Positions 1 through 6,493 are shown, numbered from the stretch's first letter. The stretch is DNA of 38,673 bases from an uncultured Clostridia bacterium (GCA_937884975.1 CAKZZS010000001.1:1-38673), one strand, 5' to 3'. The notes: generated from the letters alone by a model not told the origin. Translations and numbers: made by a program.

Positions 1-1
1 T

Positions 2-133
2 TTGTTGACCAAGCCGGAATATGCCTGTGTAAGCTCATCTGTGGTCAGGGAAATTCATCATTTTGGCGGTGATATTGCCCCTATGGTGCCTAAATCAGTC
101 ATAACAGCTATTGATTATTTTACTAATAAATGA
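2..133 (+). CDS. coaD: Phosphopantetheine adenylyltransferase, C-terminal fragment (5' cut by window edge)
   Basis: The reading frame enters from outside the window and ends at TGA 131-133. The 43 visible residues contain SSSVVREI followed by FGGDIAPMVP, which matches the conserved C-terminal SSS.VRE and G.D....VP segment of CoaD. CoaD transfers an adenylyl group from ATP to 4'-phosphopantetheine, the penultimate step of coenzyme A synthesis in the cytoplasm. The catalytic N-terminal half is outside the window. The next gene encodes the coiled-coil protein commonly found after coaD in Firmicutes, which supports the call. Base composition is that of the first 2.2 kb, richer in G+C than the rest of the window. 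Confidence 0.85.
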   Translation: MLTKPEYACVSSSVVREIHHFGGDIAPMVPKSVITAIDYFTNK

Positions 134-190
134 TATATTTATTAGGTGGTTTTATATCTTTAGATTTTATGCTGGGGAAGGTAAGATTTT

Positions 191-721
191 GTGATGGAAA
201 TAGATAACATGGAAATAGAGAATATACTAGAGGAAATAGAGAATTTGGTAGCATCCTCCAATCGGGTGCCTTTTTTGGACAAGGTAATGATTGATGATGT
301 GGAGCTTTTTCGCCTGATGGATGTTTTGCGCAGCGAGCTGCCACGAGAGATACAGGATGCCCGTGATATAGTAAAGCGTCGGGATGCCATTATTCAGGCA
401 GCCCAGACGGAAGCTGACCGTCTGGTGGATGGTGCCAAGCGTGAAGCCAATCAGACAATTGAGCAGGCCAAGGCATACGCTCAGAAGGCTGTGGAGGAAA
501 ATGAAATAGTTTTGCAGGCCCGTGAGCAGGAAAGACAGATTATGGACCAGACGATGGCGGCAGCCAACAAGCTAAAGACGGAGACTGAACAGTATGCGGA
601 GCAGCTTCGTACCAGTGCTGACTCTTATGCCAATCAGGTGTTTAATCATGTGATTGAAAGTGTGGGCGAGGCTTTGCAGGCTGTGCAGCAGGCAAAAGGC
701 CAGCTCAATGATCAGCAGTGA
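191..721 (+). CDS. Coiled-coil 'ATPase / V-type ATPase subunit H-like' protein downstream of coaD
   Basis: This is a soluble protein of about 175 residues. A short N-terminal segment (about residues 1-60, with RVPFLDKVMIDDVELF) is followed by a long Ala/Glu/Gln-rich region (about 65-170) with heptad-like spacing, as in F-type ATPase b subunits or DivIVA-like coiled coils. There is no membrane segment and no nucleotide-binding motif, so the 'ATPase' label used for this family rests on coiled-coil similarity, not on shown activity. GTG 191 and ATG 194 are adjacent and both give MEIDNMEIEN. The nearest purine-rich stretch (GGGGAAGG, about 174-181) lies rather far upstream, so the exact start is uncertain. 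The gene follows coaD by 57 bp and is closed by the terminator at 739-776. Its molecular role is not known to me. Confidence 0.7.
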   Translation: MMEIDNMEIENILEEIENLVASSNRVPFLDKVMIDDVELFRLMDVLRSELPREIQDARDIVKRRDAIIQAAQTEADRLVDGAKREANQTIEQAKAYAQKAVEENEIVLQAREQERQIMDQTMAAANKLKTETEQYAEQLRTSADSYANQVFNHVIESVGEALQAVQQAKGQLNDQQ

Positions 722-738
722 TTTTTGTGTATTTTTTA

Positions 739-776
739 GATGTGGGAATGAGGATTCGTTTTCACATCTTTTTTTA
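739..776 (+). terminator. Intrinsic terminator after the coaD-ATPase-like genes
   Basis: GATGTGGGAA (739-748) pairs with TTTTCACATC (759-768), giving a 10-bp stem with two G-U pairs and a 10-nt loop. It is followed by an uninterrupted T run from 769. It lies 18 bp after the stop codon at 721. The stem itself contains one copy of the ATGTGGRAA element that recurs up to 885. Confidence 0.8.
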
Positions 777-885
777 TTTGTTAAAAACTAAAACTTTCCA
801 CATATGAAATGGGAATATTTGCATTAGCTTTCATCAATATTTCTATGTGGGAAGTTTATGGTATTACATAATTTCCATGTGGAAA
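740..885. repeat. Four ATGTGGRAA elements, two of them paired as inverted repeats
   Basis: The 9-mer ATGTGG(A/G)AA occurs at 740-748 (+), 795-803 (as TTTCCACAT, minus), 845-853 (+) and 877-885 (+). AAACTTTCCACATA (791-804) and TATGTGGGAAGTTT (844-857) form a 14-bp inverted repeat with one G-T mismatch. TTTCCA-TG-TGGAAA (872-885) is a compact palindrome that overlaps the proposed -35 of ctsR. Repeated dyads in front of a regulator gene look like binding sites for a DNA-binding protein; which protein is unknown. Confidence 0.55.
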
Positions 886-925
886 ATTTGATGTGAGTGC
901 GATATAATAAAGTCAAATAGTCGAA
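880..925 (+). promoter_or_regulatory. Putative ctsR promoter with CtsR-box-like direct repeat
   Basis: TGGAAA (880-885) and TATAAT (903-908) are separated by 17 bp. Just downstream lies the direct repeat AGTCAAA (911-917) and AGTCGAA (919-925). The known CtsR operator is a repeat of RGTCAAA with a 3-bp spacer. Here the units match but the spacer is 1 bp, so autoregulation by CtsR is plausible but the geometry is atypical. Confidence 0.45.
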
Positions 926-947
926 TTTTTTAAAAGCAGGTGGTATT

Positions 948-1394
948 ATGAGTAATATTGCGGATTTAATAGAGGAATACATTTTGCGGAGGCTGGCTGA
1001 GCAGCAGACCGGGCAGGTGGAATTAAGACGAACAGATATTGCTGACGAAATATCATGTGCACCTTCCCAGATAAGCTATGTGCTTAATACCCGATTTACC
1101 CAGGATAAGGGCTTTGCAGTTGAGTCTCGTCGTGGGTTGGGTGGGTTTATCCGTATTGTTCGGGTACCGTTGCAAAATATTATTTATGAAGAAATGGTAA
1201 GTAAGATTGATGCAGATACAGATTTTACTGAAATAAAGGCCATGGTAAGGTATCTGATTCAGCATCAGATGATAAGCTCCCGCGAGGGTGGGCTTGTCAT
1301 TCAGGCCGCCAACTGTGCTTTTGCCGGTATGCAGGACAATGAGCGGGTGAAAATGCTAAAGTCATTGTTTATTACTCTGGCGGAATTTTCCTGA
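948..1394 (+). CDS. ctsR: CtsR family transcriptional repressor of heat-shock/Clp genes
   Basis: This 148-residue protein has the CtsR hallmarks: an N-terminal winged helix with DEISCAPSQISYVLNTRFT (about residues 30-50), then FAVESRRGLGGFIRI, where the glycine-rich wing of CtsR senses heat. A helical C-terminal domain follows (about 80-148). In Firmicutes CtsR represses clpC, clpP, clpE and its own operon. The start is ATG 948, with AGGTGG at 938-943 as ribosome binding site. Usually ctsR is followed by mcsA, mcsB and clpC. Here radA follows after 54 bp, so the gene lacks its classic partners locally. Codon use is that of the G+C-richer first 2.2 kb. Confidence 0.9.
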   Translation: MSNIADLIEEYILRRLAEQQTGQVELRRTDIADEISCAPSQISYVLNTRFTQDKGFAVESRRGLGGFIRIVRVPLQNIIYEEMVSKIDADTDFTEIKAMVRYLIQHQMISSREGGLVIQAANCAFAGMQDNERVKMLKSLFITLAEFS

Positions 1395-1448
1395 CAAGTG
1401 AAGATATTAAAGCATGGTGATGTTATAGGGTGAAAGGGAATACCAGTA

Positions 1449-2825
1449 ATGGCAAAAAAGGGAACAGTCTTTGTCTGTCAGGAATGTGGCTATGATACCC
1501 CTAAGTGGTTGGGGAAGTGCCCAGGCTGCGGACAATGGAATACAATGGTTGAGGAAACAATTAAAAAGGATCCCGGACAGGGACGGGGGCTGAATTTAGG
1601 TCTGTCTACCCAAACTAAGCCGTGTCCGATAGATGAAGTGGTGCTGGAGGAAATGCCTCGCATGAGTACAGGCTCATCAGAGCTGGATCGGGTGCTTGGC
1701 GGTGGGCTTATCCCTGGCTCAATGGTATTGATTGTTGGTGATCCGGGCATTGGCAAATCCAGCCTGACACTAAAGGTGTGTGCCAATGAAGCCCGCCTTG
1801 GTCGACGGGTGCTTTATGTCACCGGTGAGGAAAGTGTACAGCAGGTAAGAATGAGGGCAGACCGGATTGATGCCATAGACAAGTCCCTGATGGTGGTCAG
1901 CGAAACAAATCTGGAAACCATTGAAAAACACGTTTTGGATTTAAAGCCGGAGATAATGGTCATAGACTCGATACAAACTGTATTTCGGCCGGACATACAG
2001 AGTGCTCCCGGCAGTGTCAGCCAGGTCAGAGAGTGTGCAGTAGAGGTTCTTCGTGTGGCCAAAACAAGTGGTATAGCGACCTTTATCGTTGGTCATGTGA
2101 CTAAGGACGGGACTTTGGCGGGTCCAAGGGTGCTGGAACATATTGTTGATACTGTTCTTTATTTTGAGGGGGAGAGGAACCTTTCATACAGGATTTTAAG
2201 AGCTGCAAAAAACAGATTCGGTTCAACAAACGAAATCGGTGTATTTGAAATGCTTGACAAGGGACTTTCAGAGGTTGAGAATCCGTCTATGATGCTGATT
2301 TCCGGCAGACCTGAAAACACGTCGGGCTCGTGTATTGCCTGCGTTATGGAGGGAAGCCGTCCGATTCTTGCGGAGGTTCAGGGGCTTGTTTCTGCATCGG
2401 GCTTCGGTAATCCGAGAAGAATGTCAAACGGTTTCGATTATAACAGAATGTCAATGCTCCTCGCTGTTATTGAAAAGAGGGCAGGTTATTTTGTCGGAAA
2501 TATGGACTGCTATGTTAATATTGTCGGCGGATTAAAGGTGGACGAGCCTGCTTCCGATTTATCGGTTGCGCTTTCTGTTATTTCAAGCTTAAAAGACACG
2601 GTCATTAGAAATGACGTTATTGCCTTTGGCGAAATCGGACTCGGCGGCGAAATACGTTCCGTAACCTGCGCTGAACAGCGCGTAAATGAGGCTAAAAGGC
2701 TTGGGTTTAAAAGATGTGTTATTCCTTACCATAACCTTAAAAAGCTCTCTCCGGGCTCTAAAAAGGGCATAGAGGTAATCGGAGTAAAGAATATCCGTCA
2801 GGCTTTTGAGGCGGCAACTGAATAG
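1449..2825 (+). CDS. radA: DNA repair protein RadA (Sms), apparently mosaic
   Basis: A full-length 458-residue RadA, the RecA-like hexameric helicase that extends recombination intermediates. In order: a four-cysteine zinc finger (C10, C13, C24, C27), Walker A GDPGIGKSS (97-105), the RadA signature KNRFG (254-258), and a C-terminal Lon-protease-like domain (about 280-455) that is structural only. The protein frame is intact, but the DNA is not uniform. Up to about 2.1 kb it uses GTG, CTG and CGN codons and resembles coaD and ctsR. After about 2.2 kb it uses AGA and AT-richer codons like the rest of the contig. The change lies just before the conserved KNRFG block. disA, the common next gene, is absent. 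Confidence 0.95.
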   Translation: MAKKGTVFVCQECGYDTPKWLGKCPGCGQWNTMVEETIKKDPGQGRGLNLGLSTQTKPCPIDEVVLEEMPRMSTGSSELDRVLGGGLIPGSMVLIVGDPGIGKSSLTLKVCANEARLGRRVLYVTGEESVQQVRMRADRIDAIDKSLMVVSETNLETIEKHVLDLKPEIMVIDSIQTVFRPDIQSAPGSVSQVRECAVEVLRVAKTSGIATFIVGHVTKDGTLAGPRVLEHIVDTVLYFEGERNLSYRILRAAKNRFGSTNEIGVFEMLDKGLSEVENPSMMLISGRPENTSGSCIACVMEGSRPILAEVQGLVSASGFGNPRRMSNGFDYNRMSMLLAVIEKRAGYFVGNMDCYVNIVGGLKVDEPASDLSVALSVISSLKDTVIRNDVIAFGEIGLGGEIRSVTCAEQRVNEAKRLGFKRCVIPYHNLKKLSPGSKKGIEVIGVKNIRQAFEAATE

Positions 2826-2827
2826 TT

Positions 2828-3571
2828 ATGAAGAGTTTTATAAATAAAGCTAATCTTCCCGATAAAAAAGTCAGAACGGTTATAGCTGGAAATCTGCCGG
2901 AATATACTAAAGAATTATTTAATAAGGACGGAATTGAAGTTCTTGAAATAATATCCGAAAGCGTTCTTTCAACTCCTGTTTCTTTTCACGCGGATTTACA
3001 GTGTATTCATCTTAAAAACGAAAGAATACTATTGAACAAAAATCAAACGGATTTAAAAATAGAGCTTGAAAACCTTGGCTTTAATGTTGACTTATTTGAA
3101 ATTAAAAAAGGTGAGCATCCTTTTGACTGCTGTGTAAATGCAGCGTTTATCGGGAATAAAGTTATTTGTAAATTTGATATTCTCGAAGAAAAACTAAAAA
3201 AATATATTGTAGATAATAAGCTTAATGTAATAAATGTAAATCAGGGTTATTCAAAGTGCTCCGTATGTATTGTAGACGATAATTCAATTATTACGGAGGA
3301 CGAGTCCGTAAAAAATACTTGTGAAAAGCACGGATTTGATGTATTATTTATAAGAAAGGGCTTTGTAAGGCTCGACGGATATGATTACGGCTTTATAGGC
3401 GGTGCTTCTTTTAAAACGGATAAGGATACGCTCGCATTTATCGGAAAAGTTGAAAATCATCCCGATTATGAAAGAATTAGAGATTTCACGTCAAAAAAAG
3501 GTATAAGAATAAGAAGCTATTCGGATTTTGAATTGACTGATGTCGGTTCAATAATTCCGATTATTCAATGA
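2828..3571 (+). CDS. Uncharacterised protein, possibly DUF6873 / GME-fold family
   Basis: A 247-residue soluble protein starting 2 bp after the radA stop, so probably co-transcribed. There is no signal peptide or membrane segment. Recognisable conserved-looking blocks are STPVSFHADLQCIHL (about 48-62), HPFDCCVNAAFIGNKVICK (about 97-115), NVNQGYSKCSVCIVDDNSI (about 135-153) and DYGFIGGASF (about 186-195). The repeated pattern of His-Asp, Asn-Ala and Gly-Gly-Ala turns recalls the guanidine-modifying enzyme (amidinotransferase/deiminase) fold, to which I believe DUF6873 is assigned. That placement is from memory and no catalytic triad is proven. Its position after radA suggests a lineage-specific gene pair rather than a known pathway. 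Confidence 0.6.
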   Translation: MKSFINKANLPDKKVRTVIAGNLPEYTKELFNKDGIEVLEIISESVLSTPVSFHADLQCIHLKNERILLNKNQTDLKIELENLGFNVDLFEIKKGEHPFDCCVNAAFIGNKVICKFDILEEKLKKYIVDNKLNVINVNQGYSKCSVCIVDDNSIITEDESVKNTCEKHGFDVLFIRKGFVRLDGYDYGFIGGASFKTDKDTLAFIGKVENHPDYERIRDFTSKKGIRIRSYSDFELTDVGSIIPIIQ

Positions 3572-3586
3572 ACAGGGGAGAGCAGA

Positions 3587-3829
3587 GTGTCAAAAAATTC
3601 AAAAGTGCTTGCAGGAATGCTTGCGGCAACAACTGTCGGAGCAGTTTATGCTTCATCAAAGAAAAAAGCAAAGAAATACGGTCAGCCGTTAAATAAGATA
3701 AATATTTCTTTTGACAAAATAATGAATTACGCGTCAAAGGGACTTGATATGGCGGAAAAGTATTTTGATAAAAAGAATGATGTTGATGTTCTTCTTGAAA
3801 AGACAGAAGAGGAAACACAGCACGAATAA
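3587..3829 (+). CDS. Small hypothetical protein with N-terminal hydrophobic segment
   Basis: An 80-residue protein with GTG start at 3587, supported by AGGGGAG (3574-3580) six bases upstream. Residues about 7-22 (VLAGMLAATTVGAVYA) form a short hydrophobic helix. A lysine-rich stretch (SSKKKAKK) and an acidic C-terminus (ending EETQHE) follow. This could be a membrane anchor with a small cytoplasmic tail. It is 15 bp downstream of the preceding gene and is followed by a clear terminator, so it is probably the last gene of the radA transcript. I do not recognise a family. Confidence 0.6.
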   Translation: MSKNSKVLAGMLAATTVGAVYASSKKKAKKYGQPLNKINISFDKIMNYASKGLDMAEKYFDKKNDVDVLLEKTEEETQHE

Positions 3830-3843
3830 CTTAATAAAACAAA

Positions 3844-3880
3844 AGCCTGTCAGAACTAAAAATGACAGGCTATTTTTTAT
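3844..3880 (+). terminator. Intrinsic terminator closing the radA gene group
   Basis: AGCCTGTCA (3844-3852) pairs perfectly with TGACAGGCT (3863-3871) around a 10-nt A-rich loop. ATTTTTTATT follows. It lies 14 bp after the stop at 3829. Confidence 0.9.
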
Positions 3881-3908
3881 TGACATTTAAAAGGAGAGGG
3901 TGTATAAT
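3880..3908 (+). promoter_or_regulatory. Consensus sigma-A promoter driving the 3.9-4.4 kb gene-poor region
   Basis: TTGACA (3880-3885) and TATAAT (3903-3908) both match consensus exactly, with the ideal 17-bp spacing, immediately after the terminator at 3844-3880. The predicted transcript would begin near 3915 and pass through an inverted repeat, ATACAAAA (3923-3930) with TTTTGTAT (3937-3944). No well-supported gene follows until the recombinase at 4477. Confidence 0.75.
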
Positions 3909-3982
3909 TTTTATTAGCAATTATACAAAAGATAAATTTTGTATCAAAAAGGGGACTGAAATCGATAAAAATAAGGGCTTTT

Positions 3983-4180
3983 ATGGCTTTAAATGGGATT
4001 TTTTGTCTTTTTATCTGCTCCGGTTTTAAGTCTTTTGTATTTGTTGTTTTAATTTGTTTTTATATATATCTTTTCTTTTACTTTTATTTATTTTTATATT
4101 TCTACGTCATTATTCTTCCATCTTTTTTCTTATGTAAATTACATATTATTTTCTTTAATCTTTCTTATTTTTTCTGTTGA
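3983..4180 (+). CDS. Doubtful 65-residue very hydrophobic Phe/Tyr-rich ORF
   Basis: ATG 3983 has AAGGG (3973-3977) five bases upstream and lies about 70 bases after the predicted start of the consensus promoter at 3880. The product is almost entirely hydrophobic: Phe, Leu, Ile, Tyr and Cys dominate and only a few Lys are present. It would be one or two membrane helices. Against a real gene, the + strand here is extremely T-rich. T/C-rich DNA lacks stop codons and always encodes Phe, Leu and Ser. It could be a small membrane peptide, a toxin-like peptide, or noncoding. I lean towards noncoding. Confidence 0.22.
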   Translation: MALNGIFCLFICSGFKSFVFVVLICFYIYLFFYFYLFLYFYVIILPSFFLCKLHIIFFNLSYFFC

Positions 4181-4194
4181 ACTAATTTTTTTCA

Positions 4195-4246
4195 TTTTTT
4201 AAATTTAATGGAAATGTTTTCGTTGAACATTTCATCATTTAAAAAA
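4195..4246. other. Long imperfect hairpin in the T-skewed intergenic region 3830-4476
   Basis: TTTTTTAAAT (4195-4204) pairs with ATTTAAAAAA (4237-4246). Inside, GAAATGTT (4211-4218) pairs with AACATTTC (4226-4233). The result is a two-part stem with an internal loop. It could be a terminator for the transcript from the 3880 promoter, followed by mixed A/T rather than a clean T run, or a structural element. Apart from the promoter, hairpins and doubtful ORF listed here, I see nothing else in 3830-4476. Confidence 0.4.
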
Positions 4247-4441
4247 TTTCTATTGAATTTTATTTTTGGTTCCAAACCGTAATGTTTGTCATTTTAAACT
4301 TTTTATTGTATAATTGTTTTACTTTGATATATCTTTTTATTATTGATAACTTATTTATCTACTACCCTGATGATTCATCATTTTGATTTTATATTCTGAA
4401 TATGGCTTTATTCTATATTATATTTGTTAAACAATTTTGTT

Positions 4442-4458
4442 TGTGAAACAGTTTCACA
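4442..4458. promoter_or_regulatory. Perfect 17-bp palindrome in front of the recombinase gene
   Basis: TGTGAAAC (4442-4449) and GTTTCACA (4451-4458) form a perfect dyad around one base. It is directly preceded by a second dyad, AAACAA-TT-TTGTTT (4429-4442). The pair lies 5 bp upstream of the ribosome binding site GGGAGGA (4464-4470). This is typical of an operator for autoregulation, but it could also be a hairpin affecting translation. Confidence 0.45.
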
Positions 4459-4476
4459 CTGTTGGGAGGATGATTT

Positions 4477-5478
4477 ATGAAATACCGTGATCCTTCGGTT
4501 TTACCGCCACTGGTAATGGATTTTCTTAATTACTATGATGTTATTAAGAATAAATCCCCAAAGACTATTGAAGAATATGCTCTTGATTTAAGGGTATTTT
4601 TTAGGTTTATGAAGCTTTATAAGGGGCTTGTCCCCTCTTCGGTTCCGTTTGAGGAAATTTATATTAAGGATATTGATCTTGACTTTATAAAGGGAATTAC
4701 GTTAAGCGATACTTATGCTTTTCTTTCATATTGTAAGGAAGAACGTGAAAATGACGCTGCGGCACGTTCGAGAAAGGTTTCCTGTATAAAGGATTTTTTT
4801 AAATACCTTACAGTTAATCAAAAGCTACTTGAAAATAATCCGGTTCAGGAGCTTGACAGACCTAAAAAACAGAAAGCGCTGCCGAAGTATTTAACGCTTG
4901 AGGAAAGCATTAAATTACTTGACAGCGTCGACGGAAAGTTTAAAGAAAGAGATTACTGTATTCTCGTATTTCTACTAAACTGCGGAATGCGTCTTTCGGA
5001 GCTTGTAGGACTAAATTATAGCGATATTCGAGATAACAATACAATGATAGTAACCGGTAAAGGTAATAAACAGCGCACAATTTACCTTAATGACGCGTGT
5101 ATGGAAGCATATAAGAATTATATGGCAGTAAGGCCTGTTGACGGCGTCACCGGTAAAAACAGATACGCTTTGTTTTTAAGCAGCCGAAACCAGAGAATAA
5201 GCCCTAAAACGGTTCAGCATATTGTCTATTCATATCTTGATAAAAGCGGACTTGGAAATAAGGGTTATTCGGTACATAAGCTTCGTCATACGGCGGCTAC
5301 TCTTATGTATCAGTACGGTGATGTTGACGTTCTTGTTTTAAAAGAGATTTTAGGACACGAAAACATTTCGACAACCGAGATTTATACTCATATAGTTGAC
5401 CAGCAGCTCGCCGATGCGGCAAAGTCAAATCCGTTAAGCTCCGTAAGGCAAAAAAAATCAGAAAAGACTGAAGACTGA
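4477..5478 (+). CDS. Tyrosine recombinase, XerC/XerD-like
   Basis: A 333-residue tyrosine recombinase with an N-terminal SAM-like core-binding domain (about residues 10-115) and a C-terminal catalytic domain (about 135-310). All catalytic residues can be placed: R172 (GMRLSEL), K195 (TGKGNKQ), H267 and R270 (HKLRHTA), H294 (GHENIS) and nucleophile Y303 (EIYTH). The length fits Xer proteins (about 300) with a slightly longer, charged C-terminal tail. Start ATG 4477 follows GGGAGGA. No integrase partners, cargo or attachment sites are seen nearby. A chromosomal XerC/D-type role in dimer resolution is therefore more likely than a mobile element, but which Xer it is cannot be decided here. Confidence 0.9.
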   Translation: MKYRDPSVLPPLVMDFLNYYDVIKNKSPKTIEEYALDLRVFFRFMKLYKGLVPSSVPFEEIYIKDIDLDFIKGITLSDTYAFLSYCKEERENDAAARSRKVSCIKDFFKYLTVNQKLLENNPVQELDRPKKQKALPKYLTLEESIKLLDSVDGKFKERDYCILVFLLNCGMRLSELVGLNYSDIRDNNTMIVTGKGNKQRTIYLNDACMEAYKNYMAVRPVDGVTGKNRYALFLSSRNQRISPKTVQHIVYSYLDKSGLGNKGYSVHKLRHTAATLMYQYGDVDVLVLKEILGHENISTTEIYTHIVDQQLADAAKSNPLSSVRQKKSEKTED

Positions 5479-6090
5479 AGAAAAAACAGTTGAAAGCAAA
5501 GCGTCCAGAAGCGCCGTAAAACAAGTAAATAATAAAAGCAACCCGAACCTTGTCAGATATAGCCTGACAAGGTTCTTTTCTTTGATCGAACCGCTGTTTA
5601 GAGTGGAAAAAATATCCTCTGACATATAAAAGCTTTCATTGCAGGCAAATATTAGAATTGCGCTTATTAGCACCTGCGCCGGAAAGAAAACAAAAAGGCA
5701 GTAGCAAACGCCTTTTATAGAATAAACAGAATAAACATAAGCTCCGGTTATACCTATTCCGAAGCCTTTAATAAACGGAATAAGACTGATTAACGGTATT
5801 CCAACAGCACATAAGCCGAGAATAAAAGAAATAATGAGAAAAACAGAATCCGTTATAAATGTTTCGGTAAATGTTTTTAAAAAATCGGAATTGGATTTAT
5901 TCTTAATTGCAGAACTTATAATATCGCTTAACTGATTACTTAAAAGGCTGTTATTGTTTTTTACAACATACGCGCCGATTATTAGGCCGCAAAGAAAAAA
6001 ACTTGAAAGAAGAATTATTCTCCAGGATGATTTCATTGAAATAATAGTCTGTCCCAAATCCCTGCTCAAAGAATTGATTTTGTACTTCAT
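5458..6090 (-). CDS. spoIIM: Stage II sporulation protein M-like (SpoIIM/DUF95) membrane protein
   Basis: A 210-residue polytopic membrane protein with about five hydrophobic segments. The central block GLCAVGIPLISLIPFIKGFG (about 92-111) matches the glycine/proline-rich core of the SpoIIM/DUF95 family. In Bacillus, SpoIIM acts with SpoIID and SpoIIP in septal peptidoglycan removal during engulfment. The full spoIIIA operon elsewhere in this window makes a sporulation role reasonable, but SpoIIM homologues also occur outside sporulation. It is the last gene of the queA-tgt-yajC-TIGR04086 group, 9 bp after its neighbour. Its 3' end overlaps the recombinase gene by 21 bp (5458-5478) and it contains that gene's apparent terminator. 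Confidence 0.8.
   Translation of the reverse strand: MKYKINSLSRDLGQTIISMKSSWRIILLSSFFLCGLIIGAYVVKNNNSLLSNQLSDIISSAIKNKSNSDFLKTFTETFITDSVFLIISFILGLCAVGIPLISLIPFIKGFGIGITGAYVYSVYSIKGVCYCLFVFFPAQVLISAILIFACNESFYMSEDIFSTLNSGSIKEKNLVRLYLTRFGLLLLFTCFTALLDALLSTVFSSVFSLF
5545..5583 (+). terminator. Terminator of the recombinase gene, embedded in the convergent spoIIM gene
   Basis: GAACCTTGTCA (5545-5555) and TGACAAGGTTC (5565-5575) form a perfect 11-bp stem with a 9-nt loop. TTTTCTTT follows on the + strand. It sits 67 bp past the recombinase stop and wholly within the coding sequence of the minus-strand SpoIIM-like gene. Confidence 0.7.
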
Positions 6091-6099
6091 TTTTTCTCC

Positions 6100-6489
6100 T
6101 TATCTTCTTTTGACGTTTACTGCAAATATACCTGCAAATGCCGACGGAAGCAGGCAAGCTGGAATAAGCAATAATGAGCTTTCGTTTAATTTAAAGGAAG
6201 AAGATGTTATAAATATCAAAAAGAGCAATACAAGCAAAATAAAGCCTATTATCAAGCCGGAAACAAGACCCTTTGCTCTTTGCTTTATTACAAAGAAAAA
6301 TGAAGAAGCAAATGACGCGACAGCAACTGAAACAAGAGCCTGAAACAACGTGTTTTCTTTAGGATACGGAGTTTTTAAGGCGAGTAAAGAAAAAACAGAT
6401 ACGCATATAAGAAACACAAGTAATCCTATCAGAACGCTTAAAATATATTTTTTAATCGGTTTTTCGCTTTTTATATTCTTTTTAGGCAT
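6100..6489 (-). CDS. TIGR04086 family small membrane protein
   Basis: A 129-residue protein with four predicted membrane helices (about 15-36, 47-67, 75-95 and 102-122). The first is preceded by a Lys-rich N-terminus (PKKNIKSEKPIKK) and the protein ends VNVKRR. This matches the size and layout of the TIGR04086 family, a Firmicutes family of unknown function often found next to yajC. It lies between yajC (71 bp upstream) and spoIIM (9 bp downstream). The ribosome binding site, GAGGGGG just before the ATG, forms part of the stem of the hairpin at 6494-6531, so translation may depend on that hairpin opening. Confidence 0.7.
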   Translation of the reverse strand: MPKKNIKSEKPIKKYILSVLIGLLVFLICVSVFSLLALKTPYPKENTLFQALVSVAVASFASSFFFVIKQRAKGLVSGLIIGFILLVLLFLIFITSSSFKLNESSLLLIPACLLPSAFAGIFAVNVKRR

Positions 6490-6493
6490 AATT

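Noticed and set aside
3945..3970. GGGGACTGAAAT after the promoter at 3880 resembles the end of some CRISPR repeats.
   Set aside because: It occurs once; no spaced repeats or cas genes are present.
4477..5478. Tyrosine recombinase as a sign of a prophage or integrative element.
   Set aside because: No flanking attachment repeats, tRNA, excisionase or cargo genes; neighbours are conserved chromosomal operons.
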